In this document: positions 45,138 through 53,737 of the stretch, one piece after another
Position numbering within the stretch: the stretch's first letter is position 1
Layout: every line of letters starts with the position of its first letter
Source: Allolobophora icterica
Lineage: Eukaryota; Annelida; Clitellata; Crassiclitellata; Lumbricidae
Direction of reading: 5' to 3'
DNA: 64,000 nt
Assembly: GCA_963556255.1 (NCBI GenBank)
Contig: OY744616.1
Location: 13,860,772 to 13,924,771 of the forward strand
Program-made: the position numbers and the translations under genes
The notes under the pieces: generated by a model
What the model saw: only the letters and a program-made list of their open reading frames with translations
Told to the model about the DNA's origin: nothing
The model's database searches: none

Positions 45138-46433
45138 ATGGCGGCATTTGACGTGCCGAGTGAAATGTTGGACATCGCTTCGGCGGTACCCGATGATAAT
45201 AGCATCGAATCGTTTGAATACCGCGAGTATGAATCACAAAACCCTGCGGCTATTAACAATGGCCAGGCCATACAGATAGACATCCAGAACCAAGACATTT
45301 TCACGCAACCTTCTAAAAGTTACCTTCTTGTGGAGGGCAGGCTTACATCAACTGGTGCGGCTTACATCGCAGACTCGTTGGTGTCATTCATCAACAACGC
45401 CATCCCGTACATGTTCTCTCAGATTCGATACCTGGCTAACAACACCGAGATAGAGAATGTCATGTCTCCTGGGCAAGCCACGACGATGAAAGGCATGCTG
45501 GTATACGGCGACGACTTCTCCAAAGGCGAAGGTTTAAACATGTGTTGGCAGAAGGACACGACTGCGGCGGCGGCGACCGCGAATATCGGCTTCGAGGCCC
45601 GTCGACTGATGATCATTGGAAAACCCGTCCCTATTGGAACGTTTTCATTCATCGTTCCCTTAAGACATCTATTCGGCTTTTGCGATGATTACCACAAAGT
45701 CGTATACGGGATTAAACACTCCTTACTGCTGAGCCGGCAGGGAGATGCAGACGCGATCTTCAAGGAAGCCGCAGCGACCAATGGCCAGATCGCGCTGACT
45801 AAACTCTCCTGGTTCATGCCGCATATAATACCCGCTCTGGAGTATAAAAGCATGCTTATGAAGCAGATTGAAGCCAAGGTTAAGGTACCTGTGGCATTCC
45901 GCGCCATGCAATGCGACAACATTGCGGTGCCACGAGCGACGACTTTTTCCTGGCGTTTGAGCGTTAAGTCGGGCACGGAAAAGCCACGCTGGATTCTTGT
46001 TGCTTTTCAGACTGGAAAGAATGCACATCAAGGCCAGAATCCGGCACTGTTTGACCATGCACAGGTTCGCAACATATTCGCTATGCTCAACACCGATCGC
46101 TACCCCGTGGTTGACATGAATCTCGACTTCACCAAGAGGACAACCTCTCGCGCTTACAAGGCCCTACGTGACTTCAAGGAAGAATATTGCGGCATAGACG
46201 CGCGTGAATCGTCATGCCAACTGACACCAATCGAATTTGTAGATTTGTTTCCGATCTTCGTTCTGGACGTGCGGAGGCAATCTGAACGACTTAAAACCTC
46301 TGTACAGGACATACAAATCAAGGTGGACTTTAACGAAGGGGTACCAAATAATACGACAGCATATGCCGTCCTGATCAGCGACCGACTCCTGAATTTTGAA
46401 TCGGATGGCAGCAAATTCAACGTCGTCTACTAG
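45138..46433 (+). CDS. MCP: Major capsid protein (double jelly roll)
   Basis: 431 residues. Family features are the N-terminal ESFEYREYESQNPAAINNGQ and IDIQNQDIFTQPSKSYLLVEG, then NNAIPYMFSQIRYLANNTEIE, IVPLRHLFGFCDDYHKVVYG, and a C-terminal SQRPRWILVAFQ-like segment (here EKPRWILVAFQTGKN) with VYLNTDRYP-like MLNTDRYPVVDM. Double jelly-roll trimers of this type form the icosahedral shell in Polintons, virophages and adenoviruses. The frame is intact. TTATAATA lies directly before the ATG. Confidence 0.88.
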   Translation: MAAFDVPSEMLDIASAVPDDNSIESFEYREYESQNPAAINNGQAIQIDIQNQDIFTQPSKSYLLVEGRLTSTGAAYIADSLVSFINNAIPYMFSQIRYLANNTEIENVMSPGQATTMKGMLVYGDDFSKGEGLNMCWQKDTTAAAATANIGFEARRLMIIGKPVPIGTFSFIVPLRHLFGFCDDYHKVVYGIKHSLLLSRQGDADAIFKEAAATNGQIALTKLSWFMPHIIPALEYKSMLMKQIEAKVKVPVAFRAMQCDNIAVPRATTFSWRLSVKSGTEKPRWILVAFQTGKNAHQGQNPALFDHAQVRNIFAMLNTDRYPVVDMNLDFTKRTTSRAYKALRDFKEEYCGIDARESSCQLTPIEFVDLFPIFVLDVRRQSERLKTSVQDIQIKVDFNEGVPNNTTAYAVLISDRLLNFESDGSKFNVVY

Positions 46434-46490
46434 AAATCGGTTTTTCACATTTAGATACAAGGCCCTCTTTTAGATATATTTTTTCCAAAA

Positions 46491-46997
46491 ATGAAAACTG
46501 AATACGTTGCGTTCGGCCTTTCACTGACCGAAGGGCAAAAGCAAACATTAGCTAGAGCTGCGCGCGCCGGCACTGGTGCCACGATCCGACTCGCTCATGG
46601 CCAGCTTCGTGGAGACGATAAGCTCGCGCTTACGAAAGTTCAAGCCGCCCGAATCGTGAAGAAGATTTCGGAAGGCGTTGGCATGGAGCTGAGATTCACC
46701 AAAACGCAATTGAAAAAGATGACTAAAATGGGTGGATTTCTTCCACTACTGGCTCTCCTCCCGCTGCTTTTTGGTGGGTTATCCGCGGCGGGTGCCGTGG
46801 CTGGTGGGACCGCTGGGGTAGTAAAGGCTGTGCAGAGCAAACAGGCCAGCGACGCTGCACTGGCGGAGGCGGCGCGTCACAATCGCGAACTCGAGGCCCA
46901 GGTCCGCGGGACTGGTTTATATCTCGGGCGTGAGACTCGTGGTGGTTGTTGCCCAATGTGTAAAGGATCGGGTCTCTACATCGGACAAAAAAACTAA
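46491..46997 (+). CDS. Small capsid-associated membrane-active protein
   Basis: 168 residues. An N-terminal basic/helical half (LSLTEGQKQTLARAARAG; TKVQAARIVKKI; LRFTKTQLKKMTKMGG) is followed by a strongly hydrophobic Gly/Leu/Ala segment (81-112) and a helix. The tail has a CxxC-like pair (GCCPMC) and two GxGLYxG motifs (GTGLYLG, GSGLYIG). Such proteins precede the protease gene in other Polintons. Its last codons contain the slippery heptamer A AAA AAC directly before the stop, so a fraction of ribosomes may continue into the protease. Confidence 0.65.
   Translation: MKTEYVAFGLSLTEGQKQTLARAARAGTGATIRLAHGQLRGDDKLALTKVQAARIVKKISEGVGMELRFTKTQLKKMTKMGGFLPLLALLPLLFGGLSAAGAVAGGTAGVVKAVQSKQASDAALAEAARHNRELEAQVRGTGLYLGRETRGGCCPMCKGSGLYIGQKN
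46988..46994 (+). promoter_or_regulatory. Candidate -1 ribosomal frameshift site A AAA AAC
   Basis: In the zero frame the codons are CAA AAA AAC TAA, so the heptamer is in the canonical X XXY YYZ phase and directly precedes the stop at 46995-46997. A -1 shift enters the protease frame. Downstream, 47007-47013 and 47025-47031 form a perfect 7-bp stem with an 11-nt loop, 12 nt from the heptamer. Confidence 0.65.
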
Positions 46998-47368
46998 AAC
47001 CTCTTAGCAACTTCGATATAGAGAAAGTTGCCAGGGCGCTGCCGCATTTCCGCGGTGTTTTCATGCGAGATGGTCTGCATGCCGCGGCTCGTGAGAAGGA
47101 GTGTGGAGTTGTTAATTTAGATTCTGGTTCCGGCGATGGTACTCACTGGGTTGCCTATTGGATAGATGGGCCTACAGCCATCTATTTTGACAGTTATGGG
47201 CTGGATCCGCCTCTCGAAATTTCTCGATATTTAAACCGTTCCATAAGAACTCAAACGTTCCAGCTACAGGGGCCCGATGATGTGGTATGTGGTCATCTCT
47301 GCCTGACCGTGCTAAGAGAGCTCGCTGCCGGAAAGAATTTTGAAGACATCGTGCTTGACCTATGTTAG
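46994..47368 (+). CDS. PRO: Adenovirus-type cysteine protease (adenain-like)
   Basis: The first ATG in frame is 47063, giving 101 residues with the catalytic set: His in GTHWVAYW, Asp in YFDSYG, Gln in LQGPDD and Cys in VCGHLCL. However, the conserved N-terminus of the family (LSNFDIEKVARALPHFRGVF, then MRDGL) is encoded upstream of this ATG, in frame from 47003, and no ATG precedes it; the frame is closed by TAA at 46961-46963. Translation therefore probably enters by -1 frameshift at 46988-46994, or by a non-AUG start. Role: maturation of capsid-associated proteins during virion assembly. Confidence 0.85.
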   Translation, partial: LKPLSNFDIEKVARALPHFRGVFMRDGLHAAAREKECGVVNLDSGSGDGTHWVAYWIDGPTAIYFDSYGLDPPLEISRYLNRSIRTQTFQLQGPDDVVCGHLCLTVLRELAAGKNFEDIVLDLC

Positions 47369-47396
47369 ACTTCCGTCACCTTTTTGTATATAAAAA

Positions 47397-49556
47397 ATGC
47401 CGGTTGATAAATTTGGAAGAGACGGTGGAGGTGGGGTGGGAGGGGGGCAGATAAGCGCCGCTGGGCTCGTCCACAAAGCGGGTGATACCATGATGGGAAT
47501 TCTGTCGGCTGGAGGTTTTCGACTGACAAACGTGGGAACGCCCACGATGGAAACAGACGCCGCGACAAAGGCTTATGCAGACATCATAGATCAGGACAAC
47601 TTACAAATCACCGGTGGAACGATGTCTGGTGTTCTAAAAATGGGTGGTCACAAAGTTACTGGGCTGCCCACAGACGCTGGTGCGTCTGAAAGCGACGCTG
47701 CGAGCTGGGCACAAGTGGTACGATACGCGGACCAGAAGGCGACCGCAGCCGAAAATCATGCAGACCAAAAGCTTATCGATGCCAGGCAGTACACGGACGA
47801 GAAGAATGCGGGGCTGAGAGATTCCGTTAGGCGGTATGCAGATGACAAGGACCTTATTGTTAAAAGTTATGTTAACGAGCAAGATGTTATCGTCAGGAAT
47901 GCGTGCGTGCTCAAATCCGGCGGCGTAATGACTGGAAGTTTAGTTATGGGTGGCCACCGAGTTACTGGGCTCCCAACAGAAATTTCAGGATCCGATAGCG
48001 ACGCAGCGAGTTGGAAACAAGTGTCAACAGCGGTCGCTGGCGCTCTAGTAAAACTCGATAGAGTACCAACGGAGTCGTTGCATGTGGTGAATAAGCGGTA
48101 TGTAGATTCCCGCGACGCTTCTTACAGACAGTACGTGGATGAGAAGGTCACCACCGCTAGAAGATATATGGACGAGAAGCATGCTATCGTAAGAGGCGGG
48201 CATGTGCTCAAAAGCGGCGATTCTATGACTGGTGATTTGACCATGGGTGGTAAAAGAGTGACTGGGCTGCCAACAGAAATTCCAGGATCTGATAGCGACG
48301 CCGCGAGTTTGAAACAGGTGACGCAGCTGATCAGCAACGCCACTAAGAATAATGATACGGCGCCGGCTGGACCAAAGTACTTGACTAACAAACGGTATGT
48401 GGACGCGAAAAACGCTGAGATTGGAGCTTCAGTTAGACTCTATGCGGACCAGAAAGCTGAAGCTGCTAAGACGTACGCCAACGAGCAAGATGTTATCGTT
48501 AGGAGCGCATGCGTGCTTAAAGCTGGCGGCGCAATGACGGGTGATTTAACCATGGGCGGTAATAGAGTTACTGGGCTCCCTACGAGCGCAGCAACGTCCG
48601 AAAGCGACGCGACGAGTATGGCACAAGTATCGAAGCTGATCGCCGACAACATGACAAAGAGTGATAGAGTACCAACAGAACCGTTGCATGTGACAAATAA
48701 ACGATACGTTGACGTGAAAAACGCTGAGATTGGAGCTTCCGTTAGACTCTATGCGGACCAGAAAGTTGAAGCTGCTAAGAGGTACGCCAACGAGCAAGAT
48801 GTTATCGTTAGGAGCGCATGCGTGCTCAAATCCGGCAGTACCATGACCGGTGATCTGGCTATGGGTGGTAAAAGAGTGACTGGACTCCCAACGGAAATTT
48901 CAGGATCCGATAGCGACGCTGTGAGTTTGAAACAAGTGACGCAGCTGATCACCAACGCCACTACGAAAAATGATACGCCGCCCTCGGGACCATGGTACCT
49001 GACTAACAAGCGGTATGTAGACAGTGAGATAGCTAATGAAAGGCGATACGCGGCGGGCCTCAAGATTCTCAACTACAGCGGCCACATTCCGCCCCTATCC
49101 AGAAACGTTTCCGAAACGGGTTTTATTGCCTCAGCCAACGAATCTTTACCCACTAACCTGCCTCATATGGCATTCAACTCGGGTGTGAGGGGTGAGTGGA
49201 AGACGGCGTCCAGATCGAGAGCCGATATTGGTGCTCAGGTTAGTGGGACTTGGTTACAGATTGAATGCCCGACGGCTGTGCGAGTATGGAAGGTTAGTCT
49301 GACTGGGGGAATTAGTTCTACTGCTCCGCGTGTCACGTCCTGGAAGATTTATGGGACTCCGCCCGATGATGAAAATAGTTTTGATGAGCTCATCACCTCC
49401 AATGTCACTTTGACTAATTCTGCACAAGAGTTCACCTTCACAACTCAGAGTTTATACAAAAAATTCAGGCTGATGGTCTTGGCCACCAGCCCACCACAAC
49501 CTACTTTTGGAATAACCCACTTCCAGATCTATACATATTTTAGACACGGGGGATAG
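47397..49556 (+). CDS. Repeat-built fibre protein with C-terminal discoidin-like domain
   Basis: 719 residues. After a glycine-rich N-terminus come six repeats of the form MxGxLxMGGxxVTGLPT (starting near residues 32, 76, 178, 277, 380, 483), each followed by SDAAS and, in the later copies, YVD and YADQK helices with a period of about 100 residues. This is the pattern of trimeric phage tail fibres. Residues from about 560 read like a F5/8-type C (discoidin) sandwich (GEWKTASRSRADIG, WLQIECPTAVRVWKVSLTG, WKIYGTPPDD, YKKFRLMVLATSP). A host-binding virion spike is inferred. TATATAAA precedes the ATG directly. Confidence 0.75.
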   Translation: MPVDKFGRDGGGGVGGGQISAAGLVHKAGDTMMGILSAGGFRLTNVGTPTMETDAATKAYADIIDQDNLQITGGTMSGVLKMGGHKVTGLPTDAGASESDAASWAQVVRYADQKATAAENHADQKLIDARQYTDEKNAGLRDSVRRYADDKDLIVKSYVNEQDVIVRNACVLKSGGVMTGSLVMGGHRVTGLPTEISGSDSDAASWKQVSTAVAGALVKLDRVPTESLHVVNKRYVDSRDASYRQYVDEKVTTARRYMDEKHAIVRGGHVLKSGDSMTGDLTMGGKRVTGLPTEIPGSDSDAASLKQVTQLISNATKNNDTAPAGPKYLTNKRYVDAKNAEIGASVRLYADQKAEAAKTYANEQDVIVRSACVLKAGGAMTGDLTMGGNRVTGLPTSAATSESDATSMAQVSKLIADNMTKSDRVPTEPLHVTNKRYVDVKNAEIGASVRLYADQKVEAAKRYANEQDVIVRSACVLKSGSTMTGDLAMGGKRVTGLPTEISGSDSDAVSLKQVTQLITNATTKNDTPPSGPWYLTNKRYVDSEIANERRYAAGLKILNYSGHIPPLSRNVSETGFIASANESLPTNLPHMAFNSGVRGEWKTASRSRADIGAQVSGTWLQIECPTAVRVWKVSLTGGISSTAPRVTSWKIYGTPPDDENSFDELITSNVTLTNSAQEFTFTTQSLYKKFRLMVLATSPPQPTFGITHFQIYTYFRHGG

Positions 49557-49575
49557 TCAGTAGTATAGAAAAAAT

Positions 49576-50130
49576 ATGACTGACACGCACTACAAGATTC
49601 GGGGGTATCTCCGTCAACACGGAGAAATAGACATGTGCAAATACAGCAAAGACAGTCTAGGTGATGTAGGCCACTGGGGGTACGACATCCCGAAGCCCAC
49701 CGCAGAGCTATTGACCGCGGTGCCTCAACAACACATCGACTTCGTGTCTGACGATTACCACAGCCGCGATATCTATACGGCGGCCGGAACGGTAACCACC
49801 AGTGCGTGGCAAACTCTTCCATTGACCGCTGCGCGTTTTCCGTGTATAAGTTTGCAAACCGCCAATGAGGGGGTTTCGTTAGAGTGCGGGTTCTGGAAGC
49901 TAACAGTCTTTGGTGTTTGCGGTGGTGATGCAACAGTTCGCGTTATAGCACCGGCAGCTGCTGGTGGTAGCATCGATCGTACAGTCGATATTTCAAGTGG
50001 GCAATTTGATGTAGCCAGGGCAATATTCGTTCCAGGACAAACGAGTTTCCGAATTGAAGGCAAAAAGAGAGGCGTTGAAAGTACTTCATCTATCGACTTA
50101 AACGTAACTTTACTAATAGAGCAACTATAA
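49576..50130 (+). CDS. Unknown Polinton protein with beta-rich C-terminus
   Basis: 184 residues. An N-terminal part with Tyr/His/Asp residues (DDYHSRDIYTAAG) is followed by alternating hydrophobic strands (LECGFWKLTVFGVCGG, ATVRVIAPAAAGG, TSFRIEGKKRG, SIDLNVTLLIEQL) that suggest a beta sandwich. It lies 19 bp after the fibre gene and 7 bp before the next gene, so it is probably co-expressed with them and may be a second attachment or fibre-associated protein. I do not recognise the family. Confidence 0.55.
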   Translation: MTDTHYKIRGYLRQHGEIDMCKYSKDSLGDVGHWGYDIPKPTAELLTAVPQQHIDFVSDDYHSRDIYTAAGTVTTSAWQTLPLTAARFPCISLQTANEGVSLECGFWKLTVFGVCGGDATVRVIAPAAAGGSIDRTVDISSGQFDVARAIFVPGQTSFRIEGKKRGVESTSSIDLNVTLLIEQL

Positions 50131-50137
50131 AAATACA

Positions 50138-50743
50138 ATGTCTTTGTATCCAACGCTTACGGAGCCGACAATTTCGTCAGACACGAAGTCGCAGACGTTT
50201 CGTCTGCAGAAGATTGGTGAAGTAGAAGCATTCCTGAGATCTGAGGCGATAAGTCGAGGACAACTGTGCAAAAAGTATAAGAGGGTTGTAGATGTGGCTA
50301 ATGGGGCCTCGGCCGGCCTTGCTATAGTTAGTCTTGGAACTGGGGTGGGTGGGGCAGCTATGTTAGCCACTGGTATTGGTTTTATTCCTGGTATTGTTCT
50401 GGAGAGTTTGGCCATAGCGACCAGTTTTCTGGATATTATTGGAAATGTTATTAGTAGAAGTTTTGTTGCTAAAGCTTCAAAACACGACGAAATTTGTATT
50501 TTGGCGGAAAGTAAGCTAAACACTGTTCATGACCATATTTCTAAGGCGTTGGAGGACACGGCTATTAGCGATGAAGAGTATAAGCTTATTCTGGGAGAGG
50601 AGGAGAAATATAGAACGATGAAACGTGATATACAAAGCAAGAATGGAAAAAAAGAGTTGCCGAGTCAAAGCAAAGACCAGGTGGTGGCAGAACTAATCAA
50701 GAAACTAACCAGCGCTGGGTCTTGCCCACGAACCTCAAAATAA
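50138..50743 (+). CDS. Hydrophobic protein of a family widespread in invertebrate genomes
   Basis: 201 residues. A charged N-terminal helix (IGEVEAFLRSEAISR), KKYKRVVDVANG, a long hydrophobic stretch (57-106) able to form two membrane helices, then KASKHDEICILAESKLNTVHDHISKAL and SDEEYKLILGEEEKYRTMK. Similar sequences are frequent as unnamed proteins in cnidarian and arthropod genomes, and here the gene is clearly part of a Polinton. A role in membrane interaction is only inferred. The upstream TATAAAAA overlaps the preceding stop; its own stop lies in AATAAA. Confidence 0.65.
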   Translation: MSLYPTLTEPTISSDTKSQTFRLQKIGEVEAFLRSEAISRGQLCKKYKRVVDVANGASAGLAIVSLGTGVGGAAMLATGIGFIPGIVLESLAIATSFLDIIGNVISRSFVAKASKHDEICILAESKLNTVHDHISKALEDTAISDEEYKLILGEEEKYRTMKRDIQSKNGKKELPSQSKDQVVAELIKKLTSAGSCPRTSK

Positions 50744-52922
50744 AAGTTTTCATCGTAGGTGGTTGGAGTAGTGAGTCTGTAATTCCTAGCGCACCACCAG
50801 CATATGCCTTTAACGACCACGAAAACAGATGATTTTTAATCTAAAAAATGGCACACGGGCCTATAATGTGGTCATATTTTGGGGGGTGACTTCGAATCCC
50901 TATTATACATCTATTACCAACAAACTTAATAATGAGTATTAAAATCGATTTAATCGTAGCGCATACTAGTAAAAACATAGTAAGTCATGCTACTATATGG
51001 AAAGGGTGCTGGATTTTTTTCGAAAATCGTCATATGTCTTCAAAAACTAGCAGAATTTTTTTATCACCTACGGAGATTTTGAAATTTCAATATCTAAGTC
51101 AATTCTTAACATACTGATGTAATGTAAACATTAATTTTTAGCACTTTATCTCCTCTTCCATTCCTTTCGTCAAAAAATTTAAATATTTATATTTGGTTGC
51201 GCCAAAAATGCATAAAAATGAAGACCCCCGTAAAAAAATGATTGCAGATGTGTGTTCAAGCGCATATAAAATATATTTTCTTGCTAAAACATTTGTATTG
51301 TGAATATAATAAATGTGCAGAATGCATTGCCCGACAGAACAGAAAAAACAATTCGGATATAAATTTATAAATGCTGTAGCTATGACTGTTTAAGTGACTG
51401 GACCCCCGAAAGAAATTACTGTTTTTCTGTTTTTCAAGGTCAAATAAATATATTTCCTGGCTACAATATTTCTATTGAAAATATAATCAATATGCAGAAT
51501 TCAATTCCAGACTGAATACATAAACATTTAGCAATATATCTATATATACTGACTAAGTTATGTAAGGTTTACTACATGGGCCCCACTCAAAAAATTTAAA
51601 TTTATATCTTTAAGGCGCTATAGAAAAATATTCTAAGTGTAGCTTTTTTGGTTTGAACAAGCTAAATGTTCGGCAGGCAATGCTGGATAGAATAAAAGAA
51701 AAATTAGGAATATATTTTTATATATGAACTGGAAACAATTAGTTTACTATATTGACCCTACTAAAAAAATCATATTTTCTGATATTTAAACCGCTATATA
51801 AATATATTCTGGCTACAGTTTCCTATTGTAAATATGATAATTGTTCATCAGGATATGCTAGATTGAATGCCAAAAGAATTAAGAACATATCTATATATTT
51901 GCACCAACTAAGTTACATTTTATTAAGACCCATTCTGTCGATATTTACCGTGCCACGCTAAACAGCTTAGGCCTATATATAAACTGGGTTTTTCCACTAG
52001 CTCATCGGCGAACTAAATACAAATATATTCCTTCATTGAAATCCTAACAGACCGCATTAAGGCACAGAAAAATGATTGTTAAAATAGGCAATAGTTTTTT
52101 GGTTGCCACGGGTTTGGTCTGTTTTTTTTGTTTTTGTTTCCTAATTTCTCTGTTATGAACGATTATGTGTAGCCTATTATGAGGCTTGTATAAACAGCCT
52201 GAATTATTCATGAAAGATTTACGACTTTGTTTACAACCTAATCATAGCTGTTTTGTCTACGGTGGCCTGTATGGGCTACTAAAATAAGGGTGAAAATGTG
52301 CGCTTTTTCGGAATGAAATATTAAAAATAGTTGTAAATATGAATAAATAGGACTCACACAGGCCACCGTATTTGTGAACTAAGGTTTTACAGTATAATAT
52401 ATTCGGATTTTCCGTCTCTCACCTAGTTTCCTGCATTGCGATTCGCTGGCGGAAGCTGTTGATCTGGTTACAGTATGGTTAATAGCCTGGAATGGGACAC
52501 GTGCGAAAAATCGATAGCGTTTACTTTAATGGATTTTGGCTCCTTTAGCATTAAATTTCTCCGAGAATAAATAATTTCATCCGACGGAAAGGTGACTTAA
52601 AAATCTGGGTTGGTTTTGTCTATTGATATCACTAGCGAATTTTTATGCATTTCGTCCTTTTCTAGACATTTTTGGAGCGTTTATGAAATGTCTGGAGCGT
52701 TTATGAAATGTCTAGAGAGTTTAGGTTGTGTCTGAAATATTTCTGAAACGCATTCTAAATGGGTCAACCGAGTTATTTTTGGCATTGGCATGGGTCAATC
52801 GAGTTATTTTAGTCACAGCGTGGAGAGATGGCTGTATGTTTCTATAAAAGTATGTGCTGCACACAGAAATACTGACTTTGGGTGAACAATTTTACATGTC
52901 GCAGATTTGCGTTTTCTTCACG
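50744..52922. other. Noncoding AT-rich right arm of the Polinton
   Basis: About 2.2 kb without a believable gene. It contains five diverged tandem repeats (51223 to about 52070), a perfect 13-bp inverted repeat TACGGTGGCCTGT (52258-52270 and 52358-52370), a short minisatellite of GGAGCGTTTATGAAATGTCT units (about 52670-52730) and a doubled GGGTCAA(C/T)CGAGTTATTTT (about 52760-52812). Confidence 0.7.
51223..52070 (+). repeat. Diverged tandem repeats of about 175 bp
   Basis: Units begin with a GACCCC-like block at 51223, 51401, 51580, 51754 and 51927 (steps of 178, 179, 174 and 173). Shared inside are TATATTCTGGCTACA, TTTCTATTG(T)AAATAT, a GCAGAATGCA..CCAGA-like block and ATATCTATATAT..ACTAAGTTA. 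They are too diverged to be recent. Confidence 0.7.
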
Positions 52923-53418
52923 ATTTAAATTGAAAAATACTTTATTTGTATTTATATAAATTTCGATTGACTGGTTGATTAAAGGATTGGGGTTTTCGAT
53001 TGTTCGCGAGAAAACAGTTGCCTGCCCAGGCTTCCTTCTATTGAGCCTGCGTTCAAAATCTTCCACTCCTTTTTGATAGCCAATTGTGATAAAAGCCCTG
53101 GACTTCTGTAGCGTCAGGCTTCTTCAGAGCCAGTCTTTTTATATCAACAGGCTTCTATTGGGCCTGCGTTAAAGGCTTCCGTAGAGAGGGTCTTTTGTAT
53201 TCTAGGACTTCTATAGCGCACTGCGTTAGCCCACTCACTTGTCATCGCGATTCAAAAGACTTCTAGCCATGATAGCCATAGGCACTGCTTGGAAACTGAT
53301 CTTTGATAAGGGTCCGTGGATCCTGTGGGCCCTCTGTGGACCCTTTTCTGTAGAGACAGTCTAATATATCAAATCGCTTCTGTACAGCCTGCGTCAAAAC
53401 GCTCACTTGTCATCTACT
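52923..53418 (-). repeat. Polinton right terminal inverted repeat
   Basis: Inverse of 35586-36081, ending ...TCATCTACT directly before the duplicated target CACATT. Confidence 0.95.
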
Positions 53419-53424
53419 CACATT

Positions 53425-53737
53425 GGAGAGGTACTTCTGTGACAGGTTTATAGAAACATGTCCTGATCTTCCAGTCTACAGAATCCTGTTAGAATCCATA
53501 CTGGATGAGACCTTTCTGGTTCCAGTTATGTCAGAAAGCATTCTGCCATCATTTTGCTCTGCAGCTTGACAAAGGTACCATTTAGAAAGCCAGAGAGAGT
53601 CAAATGAAATGAAATATTTTCTACCGGCTGAGAGTGGAAAATCATTTAAAGGGATTATTATGGTGCTGAATATGTGGAGGTGTATTTAGTGTAGAGAAAA
53701 AATATGTGAAGTACTGTCGCTACGATAGATGTACAAC
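53425..53737 (+). repeat. Unit C, middle part
   Basis: Colinear with 18948-19262 of unit A, between the Polinton and the Gypsy element. Noncoding. Confidence 0.85.

Larger units (their letters stand above)
35586..53418 (+). mobile_element. Complete Polinton/Maverick (adintovirus-like integrated DNA virus)
   Basis: 17,833 bp bounded by 496-bp inverted repeats starting AGTAGATGACAAG and flanked by the 6-bp duplication CACATT (35580-35585, 53419-53424). Six-bp duplications and AG termini are the Polinton signature. Unit A keeps the empty site at 18942-18947. It encodes polymerase, integrase, packaging ATPase, major capsid, penton, protease, PLA2-type and small virion proteins and a fibre, with no stop or frame damage apart from the protease arrangement discussed separately. 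Integrase and the PLA2 protein are on the minus strand, all others on the plus strand. The two inverted repeats differ at one base that I could find, so integration was recent. Confidence 0.95.

Noticed and set aside
46640..47064. Minus-strand frames over the small virion protein and protease
   Set aside because: Shadows of the plus-strand Polinton genes; no domain and Polinton gene order argues against them.
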